Positions 8,301 to 18,205 of a stretch of 58,994 nt of DNA are shown here, one piece after another. Made by a program: the position numbers and the translations under genes. The notes beneath the pieces are model-generated. The model made no database searches, was not told the DNA's origin, and was given only the letters and a program-made list of their open reading frames with translations. Position 1 is the stretch's first letter; each line of letters starts with the position of its first letter. This stretch comes from Prochlorococcus sp. AG-363-J23 (GTDB lineage: Bacteria; Cyanobacteriota; Cyanobacteriia; PCC-6307; Cyanobiaceae): assembly GCA_003280245.1 (NCBI GenBank), contig QCFN01000006.1, forward strand, positions 1 to 58,994, in the 5' to 3' direction.

Positions 8301-10979
8301 ATGACCGTTGAACGATCGTCGCTTTTGAATGATTTGCGACCTCGTACTGGAGATCAGATAAGGAATGCTTTCTTGGCATTCTTTAACGCGCGAGGTCATC
8401 AAGTTTTGCCTAGCGCATCTTTAATTCCACAGGATCCAACGGTTTTGTTGACCATTGCCGGCATGCTTCCGTTCAAGCCGATTTTTCTTGGGCAGACTGT
8501 TAGCCCGTCGCTGAGAGTAGCTAGTAGTCAAAAATGTATTAGAACTAATGACATTGAGAATGTAGGCAGAACTGCGAGGCACCAGACTTTTTTTGAGATG
8601 CTTGGAAATTTCTCTTTTGGGGATTATTTCAAGAAGGAAGCAATTCAATGGGCTTGGGAATTAAGTACTGATGTTTTTGGATTAGATCAAGATCGGCTAG
8701 TCATAAGTGTTTTTCGAGAGGATGATGAGTCTGAGCAAATTTGGAGGGATGTTGTTGGTGTTGATCCCAAGCGAATTATTCGCATGGATGAAGCCGATAA
8801 TTTTTGGGCTGCAGGACCAACAGGTCCTTGTGGACCTTGCTCTGAAATTTATTACGACTTTAAGCCAGAGATTGGCGATTCTTTAATTAATTTAGAGGAT
8901 GATAGTCGTTTTTTAGAATTTTATAACTTAGTATTTATGCAGTATAATAGAGATGCTTCTGGAACTATTACTCCTCTTGCTAATTGCAACATAGATACAG
9001 GGATGGGATTAGAAAGAATGGCCCAAATCCTGCAGCAAGTTCCTAATAATTATGAAACTGATCTTATTTTTCCTTTGCTGCAAAAGGCAGCATCTTTGGC
9101 GTCAATTGATTACCATCAAATAGATGAAAAAGAAAAAATATCTTTGAAGGTAATTGGTGATCATTCTAGAGCAATTACGCAGTTAATATCTGATGGAGTA
9201 TTGGCTAGTAATTTAGGACGTGGATATATCTTGAGGAGGTTAATTCGACGCGTTGTTCGTCATGGCCGATTAATTGGAATTAATAGACCTTTTCTTATGG
9301 AAATGGGTGACACTGCGATTCAATTGATGCATTCTGCATATCCTGACTTATTGAAAAGACGTGATTTAATTTTAAAGGAATTAGTTATAGAAGAAGAACG
9401 CTTTTTGTCAACACTAGAAAGAGGGGAAAAGTTGTTAACAGATTTAATTGCAAGTAAGCCTCTAAATATTTCAGGCGAAAAGGCTTTTGAGTTATATGAT
9501 ACCTATGGATTTCCTTTAGAACTTACGGAGGAAATTGCGGAGGAGAATCATTTGCAAGTTGATATTGATGGATTTAAATATGAAATGGAACTCCAACGTA
9601 AGCGGGCGAAAGCTGCATCTGTAACTATTGACCTCACAATTCAGGATGTGCTTGACAAAATAGTCACAGAACTACCTCCAACTAATTTCGAAGGATATGC
9701 GAATTTAGATAAGACCAGCTCAGTTCAAGCTCTAATTGTTAATGGCACCTGTCAAAAGAGAGCTGTTGCTGGTGATCAGGTTGAGATTTTGTTAGACGCA
9801 ACACCATTTTATGGTGAGGGAGGTGGTCAGGTTGGCGATAAAGGTATCCTCCTTTCAAGTAATTCTAAACAAGATAATTTAATGGTTCAAGTAGATACTG
9901 TTACTCGAAATAAGGATATTTTTGTGCATAGCGGAAAGGTTCTAAAGGGATATATTAATCAGGGAGATTTAGTGCATAGTCGGGTTGATCAGATGTGTCG
10001 TTGCCGTGCTCAAGCAAATCACACCTCAACACATCTTTTGCAAGCTGCATTAAAGCAAGTAGTTGACCCTGATATTTCTCAGGCTGGATCACTTGTTGAT
10101 TTTGATAGATTACGTTTCGATTTCTACTGTTCAAAAGCAGTTAATAATAATCAATTGGAGAAGGTTGAGGCTTTAATTAATCTCTGGATTTCTGAATCTC
10201 ATTCTCTTCATATAAATAACTTGCCTATTGATAAGGCAAAGGAATTAGGTGCGATTGCAATGTTTGGTGAGAAGTACGGAGATGTTGTTCGGGTTGTTGA
10301 TGTGCCTGGAGTTTCAATGGAGCTTTGTGGGGGAACACATGTTGCTAATACTGCAGAAATTGGGATTTTTAAAATCGTTGGTGAAAGTGGTATTGCTGCT
10401 GGTATCCGTAGAATTGAAGCAATTTCTGGTCTTTCAGTGTTGAAATATTTGAACGAGAGAGATGAAGTAGTTAGGCAACTTTGTACTTCTTTTAAAGCAA
10501 AACCTTTTGAAATAGTTGATCGGGTTAGCTCTTTGCAAGAAGAAATGAAAATGGCCAGTAAGGAGTTGTCAATTGCTAATGAAGAATTGGCAAGAGCTAA
10601 GGCTCGAAATTTAGTTAACGATGCCATAAGAATTGGAAAAAGTATAATTTTAGTTAAACGACTAGATGGATTTAGTGGCGCAGCATTGCAGGCTGCTGCT
10701 CAAGATTTACTGAATGAATTAGGTACAAATGCTGCGGTTGTATTGGGAGGTGTTCCGGAGCCCTCAGATCAAACGAAAGTTTCTATTGTTGCTGCATTTG
10801 GAGCTGATTTAGTGGCGAATGGATTAGCAGCTGGAAAATTTGTTGGTTATATTGCGAAGATCTGTGGTGGAGGTGGAGGTGGTAAGCCTAATTTGGCCCA
10901 GGCGGGTGGCCGTGATTCTAAAAATTTAAATAAGGCTCTTGATTTGGCTATGGATGAGCTTAAACGATCTTGTTCTTAA
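8301..10979 (+). CDS. alaS: Alanine-tRNA ligase
   Basis: The 892-residue enzyme charges tRNA-Ala and edits Ser/Gly mischarging. Visible landmarks in order are the class II catalytic core ('RTGDQIRNAFLAFF', then 'HQTFFEMLGNFSFGDYF' and 'NIDTGMGLERMAQ'), the editing-domain zinc motifs 'HTSTHLLQAAL' and 'CGGTHV', and the C-Ala glycine-rich tail 'GGGGGGKPNLAQAGG'. Length is normal for bacterial AlaRS. The ATG start leaves a short leader of about a dozen residues before the conserved 'RTGDQIR'. It converges on speA with only 11 bases between the stops. Confidence 0.98.
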   Translation: MTVERSSLLNDLRPRTGDQIRNAFLAFFNARGHQVLPSASLIPQDPTVLLTIAGMLPFKPIFLGQTVSPSLRVASSQKCIRTNDIENVGRTARHQTFFEMLGNFSFGDYFKKEAIQWAWELSTDVFGLDQDRLVISVFREDDESEQIWRDVVGVDPKRIIRMDEADNFWAAGPTGPCGPCSEIYYDFKPEIGDSLINLEDDSRFLEFYNLVFMQYNRDASGTITPLANCNIDTGMGLERMAQILQQVPNNYETDLIFPLLQKAASLASIDYHQIDEKEKISLKVIGDHSRAITQLISDGVLASNLGRGYILRRLIRRVVRHGRLIGINRPFLMEMGDTAIQLMHSAYPDLLKRRDLILKELVIEEERFLSTLERGEKLLTDLIASKPLNISGEKAFELYDTYGFPLELTEEIAEENHLQVDIDGFKYEMELQRKRAKAASVTIDLTIQDVLDKIVTELPPTNFEGYANLDKTSSVQALIVNGTCQKRAVAGDQVEILLDATPFYGEGGGQVGDKGILLSSNSKQDNLMVQVDTVTRNKDIFVHSGKVLKGYINQGDLVHSRVDQMCRCRAQANHTSTHLLQAALKQVVDPDISQAGSLVDFDRLRFDFYCSKAVNNNQLEKVEALINLWISESHSLHINNLPIDKAKELGAIAMFGEKYGDVVRVVDVPGVSMELCGGTHVANTAEIGIFKIVGESGIAAGIRRIEAISGLSVLKYLNERDEVVRQLCTSFKAKPFEIVDRVSSLQEEMKMASKELSIANEELARAKARNLVNDAIRIGKSIILVKRLDGFSGAALQAAAQDLLNELGTNAAVVLGGVPEPSDQTKVSIVAAFGADLVANGLAAGKFVGYIAKICGGGGGGKPNLAQAGGRDSKNLNKALDLAMDELKRSCS

Positions 10980-10990
10980 GAGAAATTAAC

Positions 10991-12934
10991 TCAACTTTGC
11001 AGGTATGTACTTTGCCTAAGACTATGTTCGATATGATCCATTAATCTTTGAGCATCTATTATTTTAAGCTTATCTTTTTGTATTGCCGTTTCAGTTGCAA
11101 TCCGCAGTCTTTCTAGTAACTCTTCTGGATCATGATCCATGGCTTTGAGTACATCTGATTTGGTATTGCTTCTTATGACATGATCTAATTTATATTTTCC
11201 TCTAGAAGTTAATCGAATGTTAACAGCATTTGTGCTTCCAAATAAGTTATGTAAATTTCCCATAACTTCTTGATATGCACCACCTAAAAATAAACCAATA
11301 AAATAATCTTCGCCAGGGTGAATCTTATGAAGTTCTAGCAAGGATTTGATATTTCCATTATCAATAAAGCTGCTTATTTTGCCATCTGAATCACATGTTA
11401 AATCCGCAAAACTACCTAATTTAGTAGGCTCTTCATCTAGCCGATGTATGGGCATAATGGGGAATAATTGATCAATTGCCCAAGTGTCTGGTGCCGAACG
11501 AAATACCGAAAGATTTGCATAATACACTTCGGCTAATGATTCATGAAGATTATTTAGCTCTTTTGGAATTTCTTCGTGCTTAGGTAGGCGCTTTACAATT
11601 TCCTTTGCACATGACCATGATAATTGCTCGGCTTTTGCTCGCTCAGGAAGTCCTAAATAACCTAGACGAAATGCAGTGAGTGCATCATCTTTAAATTTAA
11701 GCACATCATTCCATGCTTCTTGCAAGTATGTATGGTCAGAAAGTTTAGAGTGCGGTATTTTTTTAATATTATCTAATGTCTCTCTTAGATTTTTAACAAT
11801 GAGAGCTTCATTTTGGCCTGTATTTGGTGTATTTGAAGGAACGGAACTACTTCCAAGTATATTGAAAATTAAAATAGAGAAATGACTAGCAATGGCACGG
11901 CCACTTTCTGTAATTAAATTAGGCATTTGTACATTATTTGATTTGCAACATTCTTGTATGGTTGCGACGACATCATTGGCGTAATTTTGTAAGGAATAAT
12001 TAGTTGATGCTGGCGATACAGTTTTACTTCCGTCATAATCGATACCTAATCCTCCTCCAACATCTAAATAGTTTATGGGAGCACCTAGTCGCCGTAATTC
12101 TGTATAAATTTGACCCGCTTCTTGTAATGAATCTTTCAGAATACCTATATCATTTATTTGACTTCCAATATGGAAGTGTAGAAGCTTTAAATCATCAATT
12201 AGGTTGGCAGTACATAATTTTTCAAAAGTAATTAAAATATCGGGAATAGAAAGTCCAAACTTTGCCTTTTCACCTACTGAGTTGCCCCAGCGTCCAATAC
12301 TGCGACTTGATAATTTAGCCCGAATTCCAATAAGAGGTGCTGCTCCTAATTTTTTACTTGCAGTGATAATTCTTTCAATCTCTTCAGCTTGTTCGATAAC
12401 AACAAAGGGCTGTCTTCCTACTTGCCTGGCTAAAATAGCTGTTTCTATATAACGCTGATCTTTGTAGCCATTACATATTAAAAGTGCTTTCGGATCATTG
12501 AGTAATGATAAAGCAATTAGTAATTCAGCTTTGCTGCCTGCCTCTAAGCCAAAATTCCACTTATACCCACAAGAAACAAGTTCCTCTACTACGTGTCTTT
12601 GTTGATTACATTTGATAGGAAATACACCTTGATAGCTGCCTTTGTAATTGTAATATTCAATTGCTACTTTGAATGCATTGTGTAATTTTTCTAGTCTGTC
12701 TTCAAGTATATCATCAAAACGGATTAACATAGGAAGGGTTAAATTTCTGCCTTTTAATTCATGAATCAATTCAATTAAATCGAGCTTGTTATTCGAGTCT
12801 CCGTTAGGTGATACGTCTATATGCCCACGATCATTTATGGAGAAATAGCAATCTCCCCATTGGTTGAGGCCGTATAAAGCAGCGCTATCTTCAACGTGCC
12901 AGTTTTTTTTGTGTTTTGAAAGTTTTCTATTCAT
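10991..12934 (-). CDS. speA: Biosynthetic arginine decarboxylase (PLP-dependent)
   Basis: The 647-residue protein matches SpeA, which decarboxylates arginine to agmatine, the first step of polyamine synthesis. 'GVFPIKCNQQRHVVEEL' holds the PLP lysine, 'LLHFHIGSQ' and 'YLDVGGGLGIDYDGS' are PLP-phosphate and barrel motifs, and 'ICNGYKD' is typical of the family. The C-terminal half includes 'IMPIHRLDEEPT' and 'FLGGAYQEVMGNLHNLFGS', with the substrate-binding region. Length agrees with other SpeA proteins. The start is ATG at 12932-12934. It diverges from ndk. In cyanobacteria the enzyme can also feed arginine breakdown, so polyamines need not be its only purpose. Confidence 0.96.
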   Translation of the reverse strand: MNRKLSKHKKNWHVEDSAALYGLNQWGDCYFSINDRGHIDVSPNGDSNNKLDLIELIHELKGRNLTLPMLIRFDDILEDRLEKLHNAFKVAIEYYNYKGSYQGVFPIKCNQQRHVVEELVSCGYKWNFGLEAGSKAELLIALSLLNDPKALLICNGYKDQRYIETAILARQVGRQPFVVIEQAEEIERIITASKKLGAAPLIGIRAKLSSRSIGRWGNSVGEKAKFGLSIPDILITFEKLCTANLIDDLKLLHFHIGSQINDIGILKDSLQEAGQIYTELRRLGAPINYLDVGGGLGIDYDGSKTVSPASTNYSLQNYANDVVATIQECCKSNNVQMPNLITESGRAIASHFSILIFNILGSSSVPSNTPNTGQNEALIVKNLRETLDNIKKIPHSKLSDHTYLQEAWNDVLKFKDDALTAFRLGYLGLPERAKAEQLSWSCAKEIVKRLPKHEEIPKELNNLHESLAEVYYANLSVFRSAPDTWAIDQLFPIMPIHRLDEEPTKLGSFADLTCDSDGKISSFIDNGNIKSLLELHKIHPGEDYFIGLFLGGAYQEVMGNLHNLFGSTNAVNIRLTSRGKYKLDHVIRSNTKSDVLKAMDHDPEELLERLRIATETAIQKDKLKIIDAQRLMDHIEHSLRQSTYLQS

Positions 12935-13030
12935 TAGAGCGTATGCGGCTTTTCATTGTTTAAATCCTGGAACCTTGAAGCAGTATTTAAGGAAGGCTGA
13001 TATTTTTTTAATGCTAATTCATTGTTTTAC

Positions 13031-13057
13031 TTGCCAAGAGGGCCTCTGGCCTATAAC
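13031..13057 (+). promoter_or_regulatory. Candidate ndk promoter
   Basis: A TTGCCA box (13031-13036) and a TATAAC box (13052-13057) lie about 30 bases before the ndk ATG, with a 15-base spacer that is a little short. The spacer carries the near-palindrome AGAGGGCCTCT. This is sequence resemblance only. Confidence 0.35.
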
Positions 13058-13086
13058 GATGACCTGACTATGCATTTTTAGTTTTC

Positions 13087-13542
13087 ATGGCAAGTGAGAG
13101 AACTTTCGTTGCTATCAAGCCTGATGGGGTACAACGAGGCTTGGTTGGTGAGATTTTGGCTCGGTTTGAGCGCAAGGGCTTTAAATTAATTGCCCTTAAA
13201 CAGCTCACGCCTAGTAGAGAGTTGGCTGAAAAGCATTATGGCGTTCATCGTGATCGTCCTTTTTTTAGTGGATTAGTTGATTTCATAACTAGTGGTCCTG
13301 TGGTCGTAATGGTCTGGGAGGGTGATGGCGTGATTGCTAGTGCCAGAAGACTTATAGGTGCAACTAAGCCGTTGGAGGCTGAGCCAGGAACAATTCGTGG
13401 AGATTTAGCTGTAAACATTGGTCGAAATGTTATCCATGGCTCAGACGGGCCTGATACTGCTTTATTTGAGATAGATCTTTGGTTTGAATCTGCTGAGCTG
13501 AATGTTTGGATCCCTTCAGATCAAAGGTGGAGAGTTGAATGA
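13087..13542 (+). CDS. ndk: Nucleoside diphosphate kinase
   Basis: The 151-residue protein has the full NDK pattern. It starts '[20 protein letters not shown]' (the Lys of 'IKPDG' contacts ATP), followed by '[11 protein letters not shown]', '[14 protein letters not shown]', and the active-site histidine in 'NVIHGSDG'. It moves the gamma-phosphate from ATP to other nucleoside diphosphates. Length is standard and the ATG start is unambiguous. It faces thiO, with 64 bases between the stops that contain a short repeated 'TTCCATAT' but no clear terminator. Confidence 0.98.
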   Translation: MASERTFVAIKPDGVQRGLVGEILARFERKGFKLIALKQLTPSRELAEKHYGVHRDRPFFSGLVDFITSGPVVVMVWEGDGVIASARRLIGATKPLEAEPGTIRGDLAVNIGRNVIHGSDGPDTALFEIDLWFESAELNVWIPSDQRWRVE

Positions 13543-13606
13543 GATTAGATGAAACTTTATTTCCATATTTCCATATTAAGGCATAATTTATGCGGAGAAG
13601 TTTTCA

Positions 13607-14725
13607 TTAAAGACTTATTTGCTCCTTTTTGAATTTTCTTTGCCAGCTAAAAGCATTCAATAAGTTTATTTCCTTGTCATTCATTGCTTGGTTGCATATT
13701 GCTTTGCCAAGTAATTTTGCAGTTATTGCGGCTAAAAGAACACCATTACGGTAGTGGCCTGTGGCTAGCCATAGGCCACTAATTGGCGAACTTCCTAGGA
13801 AAGGTAGTTCATCAGGAGTACATGGCCGAAATCCCCACCAATGTTCCATTTGTGGCCATTTAGTAGCTAATGGCATTAATTCATTGAGATTTTTGGAGAG
13901 TTGTTTATAACCAAAGGGTGTTAGTCCATTGTTAAATCCAGAATTCCTTTCTAATGTGGCGCCAACAATGATTAGCCCATCTTTGCGTGGAACTAAGTAG
14001 GTATTTGGTCCAAAAATAATTCTTTTGAGTGCATTTTTTGGTGCTTGGATAGAAAACATTTGACCTTTTACAGGAAATATGGGCACTGCTTTTAGTAGCT
14101 GATTGCTCCAAGCTCCACAGCACAAAACTGCAGTTTCACAATGGAGAGTTCTTGTCTTATTTCTTCCACATTTAATTTGTACACCAGTCAATCGCTGGTC
14201 TTTTTGTATTAGCTTTATAACTTCTACACCTTCTCTATAAATCACGCCTAGTTTATTGCATGCTTGTTCAAGTGCTTTTATGAGATATCGACGATTATCT
14301 ATTTGCCCATCTTGTGAAAAAAGGAGTCCAGTTTTCCATTGTTTGCCTAAACCAGGAACTTCTTTCTCAAGTTCATTGCGATTTAATATATTCCCTGAGG
14401 TTGCATTTGGGTGCTTGTCTCGTTCAGTCTCATTAATGAACGGAACTACTATTCCAGAGAATTTTAGTTCACATGAAATTGAACTTGTCTTTTCGATTTC
14501 ATCTATCCAATGAGGAATGTTTTCGAGACTTAGTTTTGCAAGTTTTAAGAGATCTCCCGATAGCCCCTCTGCATGGGGAGCGAGCATACCTGCTGCGACT
14601 AGTCCAGCGGCCTCTGCTTTTTTTCGACTCAATATTTCAACTCTTCTCCCCTGACTGGCTAGTTGATGGGCTACAGCAAGTCCAATCAACCCTCCACCAA
14701 GGACTATTACTGGATCGTTGCTCAT
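13607..14725 (-). CDS. thiO: FAD-dependent glycine oxidase / D-amino-acid dehydrogenase family (ThiO-like)
   Basis: The 372-residue protein opens with the FAD-binding Rossmann motif 'VIVLGGGLIGLAVAHQLA' (residues 6-23) and ends with the DAO-family block 'GFRPCTPDELPFLG' and 'GLWLATGHYRNGVLLA'. The C-terminal pattern and length suit ThiO, which oxidises glycine to the iminoacetate needed for the thiazole of thiamine. Other members of the fold act on D-amino acids or sarcosine, so the substrate is inferred. It diverges from gatB, with 70 bases between starts. Confidence 0.82.
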   Translation of the reverse strand: MSNDPVIVLGGGLIGLAVAHQLASQGRRVEILSRKKAEAAGLVAAGMLAPHAEGLSGDLLKLAKLSLENIPHWIDEIEKTSSISCELKFSGIVVPFINETERDKHPNATSGNILNRNELEKEVPGLGKQWKTGLLFSQDGQIDNRRYLIKALEQACNKLGVIYREGVEVIKLIQKDQRLTGVQIKCGRNKTRTLHCETAVLCCGAWSNQLLKAVPIFPVKGQMFSIQAPKNALKRIIFGPNTYLVPRKDGLIIVGATLERNSGFNNGLTPFGYKQLSKNLNELMPLATKWPQMEHWWGFRPCTPDELPFLGSSPISGLWLATGHYRNGVLLAAITAKLLGKAICNQAMNDKEINLLNAFSWQRKFKKEQISL

Positions 14726-14795
14726 TGATTTCGGTCCTTTGGGGGATGTCTTTTAAAGGGCCTTTTCATAAAATCTAGAGAACTATTTTGTTGTG

Positions 14796-16274
14796 ATGTC
14801 TTCAGGAGTAGCTGATTGGGAAGCTGTCATTGGTTTAGAGACTCATGTTCAGCTTGGCACTAATAGCAAAATTTTCACTTCCGCTTCAACGAAGTTTGGG
14901 GATGATCCGAATACGCATATAGACCCTGTGGTATGTGGACTGCCTGGGACTTTGCCTGTCTTGAATCAGAAGGTTTTGGAATATGCAGTGAAGGCTGCAA
15001 TGGCATTAAATTTGAAAATTGCTTCTCATAGCAAGTTTGACCGAAAGCAATACTTTTATCCAGACTTGCCAAAGAATTATCAGATTTCACAGTTTGATGA
15101 GCCAATTGCTGAGGATGGCTGGATCGAGGTTGAGGTCGCTGAGAAAGGTAAGGAAACTTATGTCAAGAAGGTCGGAATCGAGAGGCTTCATATGGAGGAA
15201 GATGCTGGCAAATTAGTGCATGGAGGGAGTGATCGATTAGCAGGTTCTTCGCATTCATTGGTTGATTACAACAGAGCCGGTGTTGCACTTGCAGAAATTG
15301 TCAGCAAGCCAGACTTACGTACAGGTCGAGAGGCAGCGGAGTATGCCTCAGAGATTCGAAGAATAATGAGATATCTTGGGGTTTCAGATGGGAATATGCA
15401 GGAAGGGTCTTTAAGATGTGATGTCAATATTTCTGTGCGGAGGGGACCTAAAGCTCCTTTTGGAACCAAGGTTGAGATTAAGAATATGAATTCTTTTTCT
15501 GCTATTCAAAAGGCTTGTGAATACGAAATTAAACGCCAAATTAATGCATATGAGTCTTCTGAGTTGGTTATTCAGGAAACACGTCTTTGGGATGAGGGAA
15601 AACAATTAACTAAAAGTATGCGTTCCAAAGAGGGGAGTAGTGACTATCGTTATTTCCCTGACCCGGATTTAGGTCCGATTGAAGTAAGTCCTGATGTGCG
15701 TGAAAAGTGGCGTTCTGAGCTTCCTGAATTACCTGCTGATAAAAGAAATCGTTATGTCAGAGATTTAGGACTATCTGCTTATGACGCTCGAGTCCTTAGT
15801 GATGAAAGGTCAATGGCCGATTATTTTGATGAAGTTGTCAGTTTTGGTGCTGAAGCGAAAGCTGCTTCAAATTGGATAACAGGTGATATAGCTGCACATG
15901 TGAATTCGAACCGAATTACTTATGCTGATCTTCCTTTTAAAGCTGATCAATTAAATGAAATGCTTACTTTGATTAATGAAGGTCAAATTAGTGGCAAAAT
16001 CGCTAAAGAAATTTTGCCAGAACTTCTTTTGAAGGGCGGTTCTCCTAAATCCCTTGTGAAAGAAAGAGGCCTTGGAATGATTAGTGATTCTGTACTGATT
16101 ACAAAAATGATTGATGAACTACTGATGCAATTTCCTGATGAAGTAGAAGCATTTCGAGGAGGGAAGAAAAAACTTCAAGGCTTTTTTGTTGGACAACTTA
16201 TGAAAAAAACAGGAGGAAAAGTTGATCCAAGATTAGCAAATCAGATTCTGAATCAGCAGCTTAAAGGGTCATAG
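14796..16274 (+). CDS. gatB: Asp-tRNA(Asn)/Glu-tRNA(Gln) amidotransferase subunit B
   Basis: This is GatB, the kinase/transamidase subunit that activates misacylated Glu-tRNA(Gln) for amidation with ammonia from GatA. Landmarks are 'EAVIGLETHVQLGT' near the start, 'CGLPGTLPVLNQKVLEYAVK', the conserved 'RLHMEEDAGKL', 'SLRCDVNISVR', and 'TKVEIKNMNSF'. The helical and YqeY-like tail runs to the end. I prefer the ATG at 14796; an in-frame GTG sits one codon before it. Length of 492 is normal. Its 3' end overlaps coaE on the other strand by 22 bases. Confidence 0.97.
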   Translation: MSSGVADWEAVIGLETHVQLGTNSKIFTSASTKFGDDPNTHIDPVVCGLPGTLPVLNQKVLEYAVKAAMALNLKIASHSKFDRKQYFYPDLPKNYQISQFDEPIAEDGWIEVEVAEKGKETYVKKVGIERLHMEEDAGKLVHGGSDRLAGSSHSLVDYNRAGVALAEIVSKPDLRTGREAAEYASEIRRIMRYLGVSDGNMQEGSLRCDVNISVRRGPKAPFGTKVEIKNMNSFSAIQKACEYEIKRQINAYESSELVIQETRLWDEGKQLTKSMRSKEGSSDYRYFPDPDLGPIEVSPDVREKWRSELPELPADKRNRYVRDLGLSAYDARVLSDERSMADYFDEVVSFGAEAKAASNWITGDIAAHVNSNRITYADLPFKADQLNEMLTLINEGQISGKIAKEILPELLLKGGSPKSLVKERGLGMISDSVLITKMIDELLMQFPDEVEAFRGGKKKLQGFFVGQLMKKTGGKVDPRLANQILNQQLKGS

Positions 16275-16933
16275 CTCAATTGATATTCAACTTGTTTTTT
16301 CCATGATTGTCTTTTACCTTTATTATTTATAATTAAATCAGCAAAAATATGCTTCTTATGCAATGGTATTTGTGATTTAATTCGTATCTTAGCCTCATGA
16401 TTATTCAGGTTATCGCGCTTCATTAATCTTTTTAGTTGTTGATCTTCGTTACAATCAATCAGCCAGATTTCACTGCATAGTCCTGTTAGGTTTGCTTCAA
16501 ATAAAAGTGGAATCATAAGAATAAGGATTGGAGAATCGTGCATAGAAACTAAATCATCTTGAAGCTTTTGTTTTACAAGAGGATGTAGTAGTTGCTCAAG
16601 CCAAATCCTTTCTATTTTGTTAGAAAAAATGATATTTCCTAAAGCCTTTCTATTCAGAATTTTGTTATCATTTGATTGAAGAATAGAATTCCCGAATTTT
16701 TTGATTACTGTTTTTGAACAAATAGTGTCTTTGGCTAGCAATTCTCTTGAATAGTTGTCAGCATCAAGAATTGGCAGGCCTTTTTCTTTGGATAGAAATT
16801 GTGCAACACTACTTTTGCCACTAGCAATTCCTCCTGTAATTCCTATGCGACGTTGAGTGCCACACCATCTGCGCTCCTTGGAATGCAATGACTTGTCTAG
16901 AGTCATATCAGGCGGCTTAAAATTACTTTGCAT
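16253..16933 (-). CDS. coaE: Dephospho-CoA kinase
   Basis: The 226-residue protein phosphorylates dephospho-CoA in the last step of coenzyme A synthesis. The P-loop 'GITGGIASGKSSVAQFL' lies near residues 31-47, followed by 'LPILDADNYSRELL' and 'PILILMIPLLFEANL', both typical of CoaE, and 'LIDCNEDQQLKRLMKR' near the lid region. It has about 28 residues before the first strand, longer than usual; a second ATG at codon 10 could be the true start. The ATG lies only 11 bases from the argJ start on the other strand, so the promoters of the pair must overlap the coding sequence. Confidence 0.93.
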   Translation of the reverse strand: MQSNFKPPDMTLDKSLHSKERRWCGTQRRIGITGGIASGKSSVAQFLSKEKGLPILDADNYSRELLAKDTICSKTVIKKFGNSILQSNDNKILNRKALGNIIFSNKIERIWLEQLLHPLVKQKLQDDLVSMHDSPILILMIPLLFEANLTGLCSEIWLIDCNEDQQLKRLMKRDNLNNHEAKIRIKSQIPLHKKHIFADLIINNKGKRQSWKKQVEYQLSYDPLSC

Positions 16934-16944
16934 CTTTCAGGACC

Positions 16945-18186
16945 GTGAAATTGTTGGCTGCCTCATCATGGCGACCAATTTGTGGGGGCATAACGGCTCC
17001 TCAGGGGTTTAGAGCCTCTGGGGTGTCATGTGGGTTGAAGGATTCTGGGAAGAAAGATCTTGCGCTTATTCTTGTCCCTGAGGGTTCAGTTTGCTCGGGA
17101 TTTTATACGCAATCTTTTGTTCGAGCTTCTTGTATTGATTTATGTGTTCAAAGATTAAACTCAACTAAAGGTAGGCCTCGAGCAGTATTAATTAATTCTG
17201 GCCACGCTAATGCCTGTACTGGTAATCAAGGGTATCAAGATGCCTTACTAGCTACCAATGCTCTAGCCCAAAAACTTAATCTAAATGTTGAAGAGGTTTT
17301 GATGTGCTCTACTGGAATAATTGGAGAGTGTATTCCAATGGAATATTTGTTAGAAGGTTTGAATCAGTTAGTTCAATCTGTTGATACTAATGGTGGACCA
17401 AGAGCAGCTAAGGCAATTTTGACGACTGATTTAAAGTCGAAAGAGTTTGCTTTTGAAGCAGACTTGGGAGGCCGCTCTGTTCGTATTGGCGGCATGGCTA
17501 AAGGCTCTGGCATGATTCATCCAAATATGGCAACAATGCTTGGATTTCTTGCATGTGATGTTGGTATTGAACGTGATATTTGGCTTTCAATGACTAAAAG
17601 AATTGTTGATCGCTCTTTTAATGCAATTACAGTTGATGGAGATACAAGTACTAATGACACGATGCTTGCATTTGCGGCGGGTCAGATGTTGCCTAAAAGA
17701 TATTGGGATGATCTTGAGGAGGGTTTGCTTTTATTAGCTCAAAATCTTGCACAAAGTATTGCTAGAGATGGAGAAGGTGCCAATTGTCTTTTGGAAGTTG
17801 AAGTACAAGGTGCTAATAGTGAAAAAGAAGCTCTTTTGATTGCTCGAAAAATATGTGGATCTTCTTTGGTGAAGACAGCAATCAATGGCGCCGACCCAAA
17901 TTGGGGTCGAATCATTGCAGCTGCTGCTAATGCTGGTGTAAGTATTGATCAAAACATGTTGGATCTTTGGCTGGGTCCATATCAGCTAATTCGAAACGGT
18001 GAGCCATTAAAGTTTGATCGCGCTCAAGCCTCGAAATATATACAGAACCATATTCATGAAGAAAATACCTTCGATAAAAAAGTGATAATTAGACTGATGA
18101 TTGGATCAGGTTCACAGTCTGCAGTCGCATGGGGATGCGATCTTTCTGATCAGTATATTCGGATCAATGCCGATTACACAACATAA
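16945..18186 (+). CDS. argJ: Bifunctional glutamate N-acetyltransferase / amino-acid N-acetyltransferase
   Basis: The 413-residue ArgJ recycles acetyl groups in arginine synthesis by moving acetyl from N-acetylornithine to glutamate. The autocleavage site 'MIHPNMATMLGFLACD' is intact; the Thr of 'ATML' becomes the N-terminal nucleophile of the beta chain. Other blocks are 'AVLINSGHANACTG', 'CSTGIIGECIPMEYL', 'AITVDGDTSTNDT' and 'NGADPNWGRIIAAAANAGV'. The GTG start at 16945 gives 'MKLLAASSWRPICGGITAPQ', which fits the family. It is the last recognised conserved gene before the accessory island. Confidence 0.97.
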   Translation: MKLLAASSWRPICGGITAPQGFRASGVSCGLKDSGKKDLALILVPEGSVCSGFYTQSFVRASCIDLCVQRLNSTKGRPRAVLINSGHANACTGNQGYQDALLATNALAQKLNLNVEEVLMCSTGIIGECIPMEYLLEGLNQLVQSVDTNGGPRAAKAILTTDLKSKEFAFEADLGGRSVRIGGMAKGSGMIHPNMATMLGFLACDVGIERDIWLSMTKRIVDRSFNAITVDGDTSTNDTMLAFAAGQMLPKRYWDDLEEGLLLLAQNLAQSIARDGEGANCLLEVEVQGANSEKEALLIARKICGSSLVKTAINGADPNWGRIIAAAANAGVSIDQNMLDLWLGPYQLIRNGEPLKFDRAQASKYIQNHIHEENTFDKKVIIRLMIGSGSQSAVAWGCDLSDQYIRINADYTT

Positions 18187-18205
18187 TTGAAGCAATTTTG
18201 AGCTA

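Noticed and set aside
13559-13576. Tandem TTCCATAT repeat between ndk and thiO.
   Set aside because: Only two short copies, most likely chance in AT-rich spacer.
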